Positions 22,835 through 34,471 are shown, numbered from the stretch's first letter. The stretch is 64,000 nucleotides of DNA from Eledone cirrhosa (GCA_964016885.1 OZ024743.1:172390676-172454675), one strand, 5' to 3'. The notes: generated from the sequence alone by a model not told the origin. Numbers and translations are program-made.

Positions 22835-22990
22835 GCGTAGAATGGTCGAAAGATTAAGACGTTCGTTTCTCAATAATTAGGCCCAGAGTTCGATACCACT
22901 ACGCGGCATCGTATGATTGTGTCATTTAGCATAGCCTCGGATCGACCCATGCCTTTTTCTCCGCCCATTTATTCCTGTGACGGTCGTGTG
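22835..22990 (+). mobile_element. tRNA-like SINE with Pol III boxes (different family)
   Basis: GGGCGTAGAATGGTCGAAAG followed by GATTAAGACG resembles a serine/leucine-type tRNA 5' half (A box). CTCAATAATTAGGCCCAGAGTTCGATACC supplies a long variable-arm-like region and B box. The acceptor end pairs only loosely and the region continues into GACGGTCGTGTGAGC, so a SINE or tRNA pseudogene is more likely than a working tRNA. Confidence 0.55.
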
Positions 22991-23449
22991 AGCTGAGTCA
23001 TCAAGCACGACTTCCTGCTGGTCCTGCTGGTCCTGTCAGAAGCAAATGATTCTGCTGAATACCCAAGTATGATTAACTAAGCTCATGCTGAAGCTGGCAC
23101 GTTCCTGCAGCAGCTCCTGCAATTCTTGCTTGTAATTCAGCCTCCTGCCTTGTGACTGAAATTGAGTAAACGGAAAGTGTTTGAAAGCTTGTCGAATGAA
23201 CAGCACCTGTATTTCAAAGGGCCAGTGTGAGTGTGTGTGTGACGGCTTTTCGCGTGTTAGACTACATACAAGAGCTGTGTAGTCACGCTATCGTTAATAC
23301 GTCAGGATTATGTGTTGCAGTGAAAAATATTTAATTCTAAAAAGAAAAGAATTCTAAAAAACAAACAAATCAAGGAAGAAAACATTTTAAGAAATACGAG
23401 ATTTAAGTAGACTACCAAGTAGAAGAAATATTGTTGAGATAAATGAGAT
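22991..23449. other. No gene seen
   Basis: Contains an imperfect CTGCTGGTC tandem near 23016-23035 and a poly-purine stretch near 23335-23400. No coding motif. Confidence 0.5.
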
Positions 23450-23643
23450 ATAACTGTTTCTACTTTTGGCACAAGGCCAGCAATTATCCAGTACATTACT
23501 GGTACTTTATTTTATCGACCCCGTAAGGATGAAAGGCAAAGTTAACCTCGGCGGGATTTGAACTCAGAATGGCAAGGGCCGTAACTCTATGCGTCAAAGC
23601 ATGGCGTCCAACCCTCTACCGATACTGCCAATTCACCGCCCTG
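23450..23643 (-). mobile_element. Cephalopod tRNA-derived SINE, copy 4 (near complete)
   Basis: Minus strand: AGGGCGGTGAATTGGCAGTATCGGTAGAGG head with A box, ATGCTTTGACGCATAGAG, B box GAGTTCAAATCCCGCCGAGG, GGGGTCGATAAAATAAAGTACC, GCTGGCCTTGTGCC and AAAAGTAGAAACAGTTATA tail. One of the best copies in the window. Confidence 0.95.
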
Positions 23644-24039
23644 AGATATAACAGATGGCTGTGTATTCCTGTGTTCACTTTCTTTTTGTTTTCATGTCAA
23701 TATTGTGTGTTTTAGTTTGATAGCACCACTGTAAAGTTTGATATCCATACAGGCTCATGGATTTTGTGCAGAGTTGTAGTGAGTAAGAATATGCGAGCTG
23801 AAATGCAGTGCACAACATGTTTGTGTCTTAAGATATACAACATTATTCTAACAGATCTTACGTGCAAAAACAACTGGCAGGAAACTTGTTGGTTAACATC
23901 CATGAGCTCTGCTTGTCTCGCTTGGGAATCCAACCAGAGACAGGACCCGCTGGAAGGATTGTTTGGGGACTTTTCCCCACAACACTCTCAGGAATAAGTG
24001 GGTGGAAGAGAAGACTTTTTGTCTAGATATTTGGGCGCA

Positions 24040-24130
24040 GCATACATGGTTGTGTAGAATGCTCAACAGCTTCATGAGCCCAGAACCCAACGAAAATTGA
24101 GTATCTGTTTATGTCACTGTTGTAATTATT
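24040..24130. repeat. PLE-flanking direct repeat, left copy (pseudo-LTR-like)
   Basis: GCCCAGAACCCAACGAAAATT...TATGTCACTGTTGTAATTAT is repeated, with a few differences, at 26543-26590 on the other side of the PLE. PLEs typically carry such pseudo-LTRs. The left copy preserves only the second half of the hammerhead-like motif described for the right copy. Confidence 0.75.
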
Positions 24131-24306
24131 TATACTAAACTCTTCCTATGGACTGAGTGCTCTTACTCTTGGATATTTCGACTTAACTTTTACTTTAGTA
24201 ACTAGCACCAGTAACTTATTGTGACCAGCAGATTCTTACACGAGTGTATGATTAGCAAACGCTTTAAACTGTTGAGCGCTCTATATATCCGAGTTCCCAA
24301 CACAAC

Positions 24307-26300
24307 GTGAAGATGGACCTCCGTGAGATTGACTATTCCATGAAGAATATACCGACCCCTTCGCGCAGGACTTACTCTAAACTTCTCCTCCATAGAGTTG
24401 AAGATGTGGTCAAGCATTTGATATGGAGAGCATTGGCCTCCGATGGAATGCTGTCAAGTTCTGCCAATATATTCAACCTCAAGTCTAGAAAGAACCCACC
24501 TAAGGTAAATGAACTCGCTAGCTTTGAGGCTGATTTTCTCAGTCTCGTTGCTAACATTTCTTTCCGCAAGCACTCCAATTTTCAAAACAAAATAAGTAGA
24601 GACATTAAAAACTTCAAATCCTCAGATAGAACTTGCGTTCTATCTGATAAAACTGACAACCTGCATGAATTAGATCAGCCTACTTATAACCAACTCCTTA
24701 GCAAAACCATACAGGCTAAATACAAAAAATCTGAACCTGCTACCTATTATGCCATTAATACTGACGCTAAGGATATAGCTGCCACCCTTAGAGTTGGCAA
24801 CAAATTAGGAGAGAGACCTATATCACCCTCAAGGACCATAAGGATGACTTTGCTAACAAACCAACGTGTAGACTTATAAACCCTGCTAAAACAGATCTAG
24901 GTCTTGTTAGTAAGGACATACTCAGGAAAATTAATATAGGCATTAGGAAACAGTCCAACCTTAACCAGTGGGATAATATCCTCAAACACTCTAAGAAAGC
25001 TAGATTCGCACAATTTGACATTATTGAATTTTACGCCTCGATATCCAGGACCTTACTTGATAAGCCCCTTGATTTCGCTACTAAATTTACTAGCGTAGAT
25101 GATTTGGACCGTTTAGTCATATCACACTGCAGGGAAAACCTCCTCTTTAGTAACGGCGACCCGTGGATTAAAAAAATCAACCACCAATTACCTATTCGAT
25201 GTACCGATGGGATCATTTGACAGCGCAGATATATGCGATTTGGTGGGCCTATTTATTCTAGACACCATACAGATAAAATTCCCTGATTTCCATACGGGCA
25301 TATATCACGATGGCGGTCTAGCTCTATCCAGCCATAAAAGCGGCCATGACCTGGACACCTTTAGGAAAAACTTAATCGCCACCTTTAGCAGCCTAGGTTT
25401 AAAAATTACGATAGCCACTAATCTCACTAATGTCAACTTCATAGACCTACAGACTCGCCCCTATAGACCATTCCACAAAACCAGTGAGAAGTTTCGGTTC
25501 ATGCATCAGGACTCTAGCTACCCCCTATAGTTTTTAAAAACCTCATTAACAATATTAGTAAGATTGTTTCCAACCTCTCCTCCAGCAAAGCCATATGTGA
25601 TAGGGCAGCACCCTACTATAATTTAGCGCTGAAGAACAACGACTTCCCTGAAACTATTACATACTCTCCAGATCACTGCCCTACATCAAATAAGAAAACA
25701 CTTAGACATAAAGATGTCATATGGTTCGCACCACCTTTCTCACTTAATTTGAAAACAAATATAGGCAACAAATTCTTGGCCATAAATACCGAAAGATTTG
25801 TAATCGCCATACAATTAAAATATGATACACTTGCACCAACAATGTAAAAACCTAACACAAAAACCCTCCACTGTACGGATGCTCATGTAGAAGACCTGAA
25901 ACATGTCCACTAGACCAACAGTGCAACACTCCGGCAGTGATATACCAAGCAGAGGTTACCTCCACCAACCAGAACCACCAAACTTAAGCCTGGATCTATG
26001 TTGGTATGTCCGAGAGCCGGTTTAAAAACCGGTTCCTGAATCACGAAACAACATTCAGATATCCTGATAAAAATCATACCACCCTACTCGCAAATGACGT
26101 ATGGAGCCTTAAGAACAATGGCACCCCCTTTTTCCATCAAATGGCGTATTTTGGAAAGATCTATCGCCTACGTAAATGAGTCGAAATTTTGTCGGCTTTG
26201 TAATTCCGAAAAATGGTGAATACACTCACAATTACCTTCGGATAAACACTGACTCAACACAGGTCTTGATTGATTTGGCGGTTGTCCCCATGTGAAGAAA
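24307..26300 (+). pseudogene. Near-full-length Penelope-like element (RT + GIY-YIG), inactivated
   Basis: The frame from 24313 gives an N-terminal PLE region (NIPTPSRRTYSKLLL...; SDKTDNLHELDQPTY). After a frame change at about 24812 come YITLKDHKDDFANKPTCRLI, then NPAKTDLGLVS and FAQFDIIEFYASIS (motif A, Asp present). A 1-base change in an A-run near 25171 shifts frame again before LFDVPMGSFDSADI (motif B). The expected catalytic (Y/F)RDD reads YHDGG near 25308, so one catalytic aspartate is lost. NFIDLQTRPYRPFHK, a KDVIWFAPPFS linker, a Cys-rich spacer, and a GIY-YIG-like VGMSESRFKNRFLNHE (about 26000) follow, with WSLKNNGTPFF near 26110. Few frameshifts for a dead copy; the active-site change indicates loss of function. 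Confidence 0.9.
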
Positions 26301-26524
26301 TATATTTTGGATAAAGCGCTTAGGCCTGACTAACAGGCCCAGAAGTATCTTTCGATTTACTGACTATATTGTAATTCAGGGAAATTGGATCTTTGGAGTC
26401 AACTAGTAGAAATTATGTGCTTCTATTTTCATTCAAAATTGACTGTGGTCTCTCAAGAGTTATCCCCCTGTATCTTACCCTATTTTTTTTAAATAACCCC
26501 TTTTTCTATATTTTTTCCTCATGA

Positions 26525-26573
26525 CAGGCTGAATGGATTGGGGCCCAGAACCCAACGAAACTTGGGTACCTGG
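26525..26573 (+). ncRNA. Degenerate hammerhead-ribozyme-like motif in PLE pseudo-LTR
   Basis: CAGG (26525-26528) can pair with CCTG (26569-26572) as stem I. Between them lie CTGAATG (expected CTGANGA), a hairpin TTGGG...CCCAA as stem II, GAAA (26557-26560), and AC-TTGG-GT as a 2-bp stem III, followed by A at the cleavage position. The CTGANGA box is mutated, so activity is unlikely. The position downstream of a PLE ORF and the short stem III match the hammerheads known from PLEs. Confidence 0.5.
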
Positions 26574-27463
26574 TTACGTCACTGCTGTAATTATATTAAG
26601 TTAAAACAATGAAATAAAAATTCAAGTCATTAGAAATATACTTCACTGCTTTACGATCGTTTCTAGGTGATGATAATACATCGTAACCATACTTCTTTAT
26701 CGATCTATGTAAGGTTAGTTACAAAATATCAGATAACGAAACAATTTACTTACATGTATATCACCCGCTGTTGTCAAAAGCATTGAGAATTTTATTCAAA
26801 ATTAGTAGTAAATTAGTAGTAAATTGAGTTCTATGACCTTATTTGGAGGTAGCTGAAGAACAAAACAATCAGATTGTTTTTTTCCCATATGATGTTAAGA
26901 TGAAAAATAATTTACTTTAGTTGAGGTCATGACCCTTTGAAAGGAATGGTTGAATGGTGTTAACAATAGAATTGCTATAAAGAATCTATTAGGAAAAAGG
27001 GGAGTCATATTGATAGTTGAATGTATATAGTATAGTGAAGTTTAAAAGGAATGTAAAAATTAAATGTTGAGTTGTGTTGTATGGAGGTTTTAGGTGAATA
27101 TAAATTAAGGTCATTACCAGGAAAGATAGTATTTTAAAAGATGAAAATTATAATAAGATAATGAAATATAGTAATACAATAATTTAATATAATGTAACAC
27201 AATATAGTACGTTGTGGTGCATTGTACATAGTATAATACAGCGTATGATACGTCTTAAAATACTTTCAAGTATGTCCATGTATAAATAATCAAACTCAGA
27301 TAAATGCATGTTGACATATAGTCAAAACGCATAAATTTCATAGATCACAAAGTGCATATACCCACATTATAGATTGAGGTATAGTTATATTGATACTCAA
27401 TTAAAAACATACGCATAAATAGATACGCATAAATAGATGTAAACATATACATACGTGCACACA

Positions 27464-27465
<2 letters not shown>

Positions 27466-27541
<76 letters not shown>
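27466..27541. repeat. (TA)n microsatellite in left palindrome arm
   Basis: About 38 TA units. The corresponding place in the right arm (about 29985-30012) has only short TA runs, so the array expanded after the arms formed. Confidence 0.95.
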
Positions 27542-27549
<8 letters not shown>

Positions 27550-27902
27550 CACACCTATACACACATATATATATGTATATATATGTACACACACATACAT
27601 GTAACCACACACATAAACACCCATACACATATATACGCATATACATATATACACACACATATATATATATATTCACATATCATACATACATAGATACATA
27701 TTTACTCATGCAATTACGGGTGGTTGTGTACCTTGTTGCCCTTAGTCATTAACGCATAAATCTAAGGAAGCTAAAAAATTAAAAGGTAAGACATAAGCAT
27801 GAATGCGTATAATTAGGGGAAAGGGATACTAACAAATCTTACGCTACACAGAATTATAGTGAGTTGCTATTTAGAATATTTAATTAGGTTTATAGTATTT
27901 AA

Positions 27903-28089
27903 ATGTTTTTCGTATACGGTGATTACAAACTATAATCAGTTCTTGTCTTTTATTCAATAAATCGTCCTTAGATTTAGTAATTTCCAAGATCTCCCCTGAA
28001 CATAACCTGCATTCTCTCCTGTTCCCAAGATCTGGAATTCTTTGTAGAATGGTGTTCCACGATAGCTTGAAATCTATTTTTTTCTTTTT
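27903..28089 (-). pseudogene. PLE GIY-YIG tail, inverted copy
   Basis: Inverted match to 28232-28419. It encodes on the minus strand the same end of a PLE endonuclease (NTILQ-like, CRLCSG.ILEI, LLN.K) with a few changes. Together with 28100-28440 it forms the inner hairpin of the large palindrome. Confidence 0.75.
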
Positions 28090-28099
28090 CTGTGTCTAC

Positions 28100-28440
28100 T
28101 ACTGACTCCAACAAAACATATATAGGATCTACATCGAACATATTTAAGAAAAGATATTACGCCACTCTAGTAGTTTTAACAATACTAAACTAGCTAACAC
28201 CACATCTTTAGCTGAAGCAATAAATAACTATAAAAAGAAAAAAATAGATTTCAACCTATCGTGGAACACCATTCTACAACGAACTCCATATCTTGGGAAC
28301 AGGAAAGAATGCAGGTTATGTTCAGGGAAGATCTTGGAAATTACTAAATCTAAGGACGATTTATTGAATAAAAGATAGGAATTGATTATAGTTTGTAATC
28401 ACCGTATACGAAAAACATTATATTGTCTCTTCAACTTTTA
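28100..28440 (+). pseudogene. Penelope-like element GIY-YIG endonuclease fragment
   Basis: The plus strand reads SNKTYIGSTSNIFKKRYYA (the YIG part of GIY-YIG). After one frame shift near 28165 it reads NTTSLAEAINNYKKKKIDF, NLSWNTILQRTPYLGN, CRLCSGKILEITKSK and LLNKR...CNHRIRK. The CRLC..ILE..LLN.......C.HR pattern is the same as in the copies at 33896, 58832 and 60914. The upstream RT is absent. Confidence 0.8.
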
Positions 28441-28800
28441 GATCGTCAATGGTTTCGAGAATTTAACTAAAATAAAAAATTAAATTAAATATAATTAAAT
28501 AAGTAGGGGTTCTCTTTTTCAAAGAGATATAGAAGGAAAATTAAAAAAGATTAATATGACTCCATATATGTCTCACATGTCAGGATTGAACCTCAGTCCT
28601 CGATTCAACCCACAGACCACAATTGAACACCGAGACCAGGATCTCACCATCTCTGGTTTTTCCCACTAAGCTACCGAGACAGACACATAGATTTACTGAA
28701 AATTAATATTTATAAACCTACTTTCAAAATAAAATTAATTAAATTAAATTAAATTAAAAATAAAATGAAATAAATCGACATTGGGGTTCTAAACTTTAAT
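28441..28800 (-). mobile_element. tRNA-like repeat unit, copy 1 (inverted)
   Basis: The minus strand around 28690-28580 reads GTCTCGGTAGCTTAGTGG (A box TAGCTTAGTGG) and, after a duplicated middle, GAGGTTCAATCCTGA (B box). It is embedded in a roughly 350-bp unit with AAATTAAATTAAATATAATT at one end and CATTGGGGTTCT at the other. Other copies: 28815-29205 (opposite strand) and 29250-29630 (same strand). Confidence 0.65.
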
Positions 28801-28814
28801 ATATATATATATTC

Positions 28815-29205
28815 CTTTGACATTTCTTAGAAAAAAAACTGAAAAAGTTTTGTGAGAACCCCCAATGTCTATTTATTTTATTTTATCTTTAAATAAAATT
28901 AATTAAATTAATTTTATTTTGAAAGTAGGTTTATAAATATTAATTTTCAGCAGACCTTTGTAGCGCCCTTGGCGGCTTAGTGGTAAGTACCAGAGATGGT
29001 GAGATCCTTGTCTGTAGGTTCAATCCTGCTCTGGGAGTTCAATCGTTGCTGGGAGACACATGTAATGTGTCCTGTTAATCTTTTTTTAATTTTCCTTAGA
29101 AAAAACTGAAAATCTTTGGTGAGAACCCCAATGTCTATTTATCTAATATAATTTAATTAATTTAATTTAATTTAATTTTTACTATAGTTAAATTGTCGAA
29201 ACCAC
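28815..29205 (+). mobile_element. tRNA-like repeat unit, copy 2
   Basis: Plus strand: TTGGCGGCTTAGTGGTAAG (A box) at about 28970, GTAGGTTCAATCCTGC (B box) at about 29014-29029. It is flanked by GTGAGAACCCCCAATGTC and AACCCCAATGTCTATTTA. This looks like a tRNA-derived SINE head inside a longer unit, in opposite orientation to its neighbours, so the three units form local inverted repeats. Confidence 0.65.
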
Positions 29206-29249
29206 TGGTGATCTAAAGTAGGAAGAGACAGATAAAATAGACATTATAT

Positions 29250-29630
29250 TGTCTCCTCAGTGTTTTCGACAATTCAACTAAAATAAAAAATTAAATTAAA
29301 TATAATTAAATAAATAGGGGTTCTCTTTTTCAAAGTGATATAGAAAGAAAATTAAAAAAGATTAACATGACACCTTACATCTATCTCATGGACCAGGATT
29401 GAACCTCAGTCTTCAATTCAACCCTCAGACCAGGATTGAACACCAAGAACAGGATCTCACCATCTCTGGTACTTCCCACTAAGGTACCGAGACAGACACA
29501 TAGATTTACTGAAAATTAATATTTATAAAACTACTTTCAAAATAAAATTAATAAAATAAAATTAAATTAAATTAAAAATAAAATGAAATAAATAGACATT
29601 GGGGTTCTCACAAAACTTTTTCAGTTTTTT
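29250..29630 (-). mobile_element. tRNA-like repeat unit, copy 3 (inverted)
   Basis: Closely matches copy 1 at 28441-28800 (AACTAAAATAAAAAATTAAA, GGGGTTCTCTTTTTCAAAG, ACCGAGACAGACACATAG). The tRNA-like head is on the minus strand near 29500-29390. Confidence 0.65.
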
Positions 29631-30884
29631 TTCTAAACCTAATTAAATATTCTAAATAGCAACTCACTATAATTCTGTGTAGCGTAACATTTGTTAGTAT
29701 CCCTTTCCCCTAATTATACGCATTCATGCTTATTTCTTACCTTTTAATTTTTTAGCTTCCTTAGATTTATGCGTTAATGACTAAAGGCAACAAGGTACAC
29801 AGCCACCCGTAATTACTTGGGTAAATATGTATCTATGTATGTATGATATGTGAATATATATATGTGTGTGTGTGTGTATATATGTATATGCGTATATATG
29901 TGTATGGGTGTTTATGTGTGTGATTACATGTATGTGTGTGTACATATATATACATATATATATGTGTGTATAGGTGTGTATATGTATATACATATATATA
30001 AATATATATGTATATGATTGTGTGCACGTGTGTAGATGTATGTATATGTTTACATCTATTTATGCGTATGTTTTTAATTGAGTATCAATATAACTATAAC
30101 TCTATCTATAATGTGGGTATATGCACTTTGTGATCTATGAAATTTATGCGTTTTGACTATATGTCAACGTGCATTTATCTGAGTTTGATTATTTATACAT
30201 GGACATACTTGAAAGTATTTTAAGACGTATCATACGCTGTATTATACTATGTACAATGTACCACACCGTACTATATTGTGTTACATTGGATTATATTATT
30301 GTATTTCTATATTTCATTATCTTATAATTTTCATCTTTTAATATACTATCTTTCCTGGTCTTGACCTTAATTTATATTCACCTAAAAACTCCATACAACA
30401 CAACTCAACATTTAATTGTTACATTCCTTTTTAAACTTCACTATACCATATACATTCAACTATCAATATGACAATCCCCTTTTTCCTAATAAATTCTTTA
30501 TAGCAATTCTATTGTTAACACCATTCAACCATTCCTTTCAAAGGGTCATGACCTCAACTAAAGTAAATCATTTTTCATCTTAACATCATATGAGAAAAAA
30601 ACAACCTGATTGGTTTGTTCTTCAGCTACCTCCAAATAAGGTCATAGAACTCAATTTACTACTAATTTACTACTAATTTTGAATAAAATTCTCATTGCTT
30701 TGGACAACAGCTGGTGATATACATGTAAGTAAATATTTTTCTTATCTGATATTTTGTAACTAACCTTACATAGATCGATAACGAAGTATGGTTACGATGT
30801 ATTATCATCACCTAGAAACGATCGTAAAGCAGTGAAGTATATTTCTAATGACTTGAATTTGCATTTCATTGTTTTAACTTATAT

Positions 30885-31615
30885 TATGACTCTGTTTTCC
30901 TTTTAATGTTTTATTGTTTTCCGGGATTTATTTTAGCCTACAACATTTTCAACATATGGATTACATTGAGTTCTTCATGCAGACTGGACCCCACAACTTA
31001 CCGTGGATATCTCTGTATATATATATATATATATATATATCTTTGCCGAACGTTTTTACCACCGTCGTAAAAAAAACCTTCTGGATTATCTCCCTTTGCC
31101 TTCTCCTCACTTTTGGCTGCCCGTGTCTCTCTCTCACTTTCTCCTGTCTATGTGAGAGGCAGCACGATTATACCAGCTCTGAGTCGTAGCTGACCACCAG
31201 GCTAAAGTCTCCCAGGTTGACCACAACTTACTTTCCCTATTTTTCCACGGTTACTTTTTTGCATGTTTCTTTCACCTGTGTCTTCCCACGATGGGATCTG
31301 TACACTTTTTTTTCTTCTATTCCTTTCCTATTTTTCCCCTTCTTCCTCTCTCCTCATCTTTTTCCTCTCTGTTCTTCCTCCTTTCCCTCTCTTTCCTTTT
31401 CTCTCACTTTTTTTCTCTCCTTCTCTCTCCTTTTCCACCTGACCTTTTGATTAATAAAAGGCCTTGGGCGCACCCGAACTACACCGATGTCCACCGGTTC
31501 GGGATATATTTACAGCTGACGATGGAAATTCCTTTCTCCTCCTGTTCCGTCCTAACCACCATCCTAAACCTTGCTTTTAGTAACCACACAGCTCCTTTCG
31601 TTTCATAACTTTTTG
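30885..31615. repeat. CT-rich unknown segment between two TA microsatellites
   Basis: After the right palindrome arm there is a TA tract (31016-31040), a 570-bp segment and another TA tract (31616-31636). The segment's middle (31290-31440) is almost pure C/T on the plus strand. The TA-bounded layout resembles other PLE-associated segments here, but no coding motif is visible. Confidence 0.5.
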
Positions 31616-31787
31616 TATATATATATATATATATATAAGGATTAGAATACTGGAGCGTGTTGGAGTTAAACACCCTCTTCGTATTATAGAAATGACAGTA
31701 AAAGGTATAGCTCAATGCAGTTAAACAGAGCCAAAAAATTAAGAGAGTAAAACAAAGAATCCTTTAATACATCAAAAGTGTTTATTA

Positions 31788-31825
31788 GCCGACAATGTTT
31801 CGTCCTATTAAGGACCCATCAGGGC
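31788..31825 (-). ncRNA. Hammerhead-like ribozyme motif (A9 changed)
   Basis: On the minus strand: GCC, then CTGATGG (consensus CTGANGA with the last A replaced by G), stem II GTCC-TTAATA-GGAC, then GAAA, a 2-bp stem III AC-ATT-GT, C at the cleavage position, and GGC closing stem I with GCC. All parts are in the right order and spacing. The A-to-G change at the conserved core position argues against full activity. The short stem III is typical of hammerheads in PLEs and retrozymes. Confidence 0.7.
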
Positions 31826-31916
31826 AATCAAAACAACAAGAAGTAATATCGGCAGATACAAGCCGGAAACTCCGAAGAATATGGAGTGTACATACACTAA
31901 AGTCTTGCAAAAATAT

Positions 31917-31986
31917 ATGATAATAAAAATAAAAATAAAAATAAAAATAAAAATAAAAATAAAAATAAAAATAAAAATAAAAATAT
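31917..31986. repeat. (AAAAAT)n microsatellite
   Basis: About 11 hexamer units AAATAA/AAAAAT, perfectly regular, ending in ATATATAATAAG. Confidence 0.95.
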
Positions 31987-32206
31987 ATAATAAGAATAAC
32001 TAAGGATGTAGATAACATTAAGAACCATATTACAAATATAGTCGAAAAAGCAACTAACCTAAATCTAAACAAATTTGGTCATATATAGCAGGAATTATAT
32101 ATAACACAATGCAATATAACATAATACATTATAATAATATACCTTTACCAACATTAAAATTACAATTAAAAATCAAAAGGTACAATATATACATGTATAT
32201 ATGTGC

Positions 32207-32207
<1 letters not shown>

Positions 32208-32257
<50 letters not shown>
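32208..32257. repeat. (CA)n microsatellite
   Basis: About 22 CA units ending in TATATAAC. Confidence 0.95.
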
Positions 32258-32263
<6 letters not shown>

Positions 32264-32664
32264 ACAATGGCACATCCATGTTCAACTACACAAATTAAGC
32301 CTTATTAGAAGTTTGAATATAAAAATAAGCATGATAAGAGTGAAAATAATACCAATACATCTACTCAATATACATGAGGCAATAATATGATATAATTACA
32401 AGAGACACATATAATAAATAATAAACAATAAAATTATATAATTCAATATAATATAATAGATAATCCCCGGTTAATTTACAGAAACAATATAGATGTCACA
32501 ATAAAATACAATGATAATATGTTAACAGTGTACTAACATTTACCATAAACAATATATACAAATCGATTCATACTGGGTTACAGAGTAAATGAGGAAAAAT
32601 AAATTATATAATACTCAAAAAAATACTATAATGGTATAGGAAAAATTATGATGGTACAGAAAAA

Positions 32665-32858
32665 ATATACAGACATCTTACATGATATGTAAAGTCTAAA
32701 TATCATAATGTTACATATAATGAACAGTAAGTAATAAGGATCAATGTTACAATATTACAAAAATACAGACATCTTACATGATATATAAAGTTTAAATATC
32801 ATAATGTTACATATAATGAACAGTAAGTAATAAGGATCAATATTACAATACAATATAA
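32665..32858. repeat. 96-bp tandem duplication
   Basis: The unit AGACATCTTACATGATAT...GATCAATATTACAA occurs twice in succession (offset 96 bp, 32671 and 32767) with about five differences. Confidence 0.9.
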
Positions 32859-33895
32859 TATAATATATTATAAATTGACATAAAATAATATATAAATACT
32901 TATAATTACAAGGTTAGTAGACAGAAATATGTGGATGTGTAAGTAAAGCCAGATAGTGAATAGTAAATAGAATATAGAATAAAATAAATAAATATAATCA
33001 ACCGGAAATTACAAAACAAAAGCAAATATATACACACTTAGGCCTCACATGCGGTTAAGAAGTTAGGTAAACACTAAGGAAAACAATCATTTTAATTGAC
33101 TCAAAACCCTATTTGATAAATTAATATCAAAAATATCAAAACTATCTAATAATGTAGTATAATATTAGCTATAGTTTAAGTCATTGAAGTTTATAAACTT
33201 TAATGTTTCGTTACAAATGTTTACAAAAAGGAATGAAATCTTTTACTATCATATACGTAACGATATCTAAAAAACTGACTTAAGTAGAATTAAGGTAGGC
33301 TAATGGGGACAGAATTGATGAAATATATGGAGGGTGCGAAGGGGCATAAAATATAGTCGATATATTATAATAAATAATAGAACGGAGCGTAAAAGAGGGG
33401 GGGTTAAATATAATCATAGTCAATCTGGGGGGTTGACAATAAGTTTATGTGCGCATGGGGTGAAGGGGGAAGGGGGGAGGGGAGAGGGGGGTTATCCAAA
33501 GATGAATCTGAATAAAATAAAAAATAAAAATAGAATTAAAAATAAAATTAATAATAAAAATAAAAATAAAGATAATAATAGAATAACGTAAGTGGCGTAA
33601 AGTATGTAATCTTATATATATATTAACAAGGTGTAATAGTGAAAACATAGATATGGTACAGTAGCCAAATGATTATGAGAGCTAGAATGAAGAGTCATCA
33701 AAAACGGTAATAATGATGATAACAATAATGTTGGCAAACAAAAGAACCTAAACTAAAAACTAAGTAATGGAATATATCTGCTAATGGGTACTATTTGTAC
33801 TACTAGAACGTTTGGGTTTATAATAAAAATAAGAATTAGAGATGGCGTGGGGGCAAGAAGAGAATATCTCAGACTTTCTATTAAGTAAGGATACG

Positions 33896-34340
33896 CTAGA
33901 GAAAATAATAGAGTGTCTCAAGTATGCAGAGATTACAAAACTTACTATGTGTAGAAAGGTGGTTAGAGCGTGCTACTAAACGCCAGTTAAGGCTATATGG
34001 TATATAAGCTCCCTTAAGATCCCAGATATAATGCGCTAAAGAAGTAGAATTCTTAAACCTAACATGTTTGAAGTTAGAGATATGAGAGTTAAACCTAGTC
34101 TTAAAAGTGTTTGAAGTAGATCCTATATAAGTTCTATTAGAGGAATTAGTTATAACTTCGCAAGCGTAGACAATGTTCTTAGAAAGGCAGTTACCGTCTA
34201 GAGGGCAGTTAGCACTCACTCTACAATTGCACTTCCGGGTGTTATTGGTTGGCTCGAGTGGTGATGTATTACACGTAGGACCTCTATTAGATAAGGACTG
34301 TTCTGGTGGTAAAGCATTGTCAGATCCGCTCCTATTAATG
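33896..34340 (-). pseudogene. Penelope-like element: Cys-rich linker and GIY-YIG fragment
   Basis: The minus strand from about 34340 has KCNCRVSANCPLDGNC (Cys-rich linker), IVYACEVITNSSNRTYIGST (GIY-YIG start), NTFKTRFNSHISNFKHVRF and SLAHYIWDLKGAYIPY. It then reads CNLCILETLYYFL before a stop at 33896. About 150 codons are open from about 34340. The RT domain and the final LLNK...HR part are missing. By motif it belongs with the 28100 and 52105 copies. Confidence 0.85.
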
Positions 34341-34471
34341 ACGTGTTATTCGTTTTTTCCCGTTCTTTGCCAGCGAACGTTACCACGAACCTAAGTATCG
34401 CCTTCCTGTCTTCCTCCGGTTGCAACGTTTTTTGAAATATCCAGTTCTGCGTTTACAGATTGACTTTGTTC

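Larger units (their letters stand above)
26590..30884. repeat. 4.3-kb imperfect palindrome (arms ~1.3 kb)
   Basis: Left arm 26590-27893 is the inverted copy of 29634-30884, with scattered substitutions. The main length difference is a TA array (27466-27541) that is short in the right arm. Matching landmarks: CGATCGTTTCTAGGTGATGA versus its complement near 30810, CTAATTATACGCATTC near 27820 and 29720. The arms contain no coding motif that I recognise. The centre (27903-29630) holds inverted PLE tails and three copies of a tRNA-like repeat. The left arm starts within a few bases of the end of the PLE pseudo-LTR. Confidence 0.9.
31987..33895. other. AT-rich DNA without a recognised gene
   Basis: Very AT-rich with many ATAATA and AATATA runs, a (CA)n tract (32208-32257), the 96-bp tandem repeat and a GGGG-rich patch near 33395-33495. 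It lies between the hammerhead-like motif (31788) and the PLE tail (33896), both on the minus strand, so it may be decayed PLE-derived DNA. Confidence 0.5.

Noticed and set aside
22838..22912. Functional tRNA gene
   Set aside because: A and B boxes are visible but the acceptor stem does not pair well and the sequence continues as a repeat. A SINE or pseudogene is likelier.
27397..27676. Tyr-Ile repeat frames over TA arrays (also 40829-41059, 43939-44181, 62737-63061)
   Set aside because: TA microsatellite artefacts.
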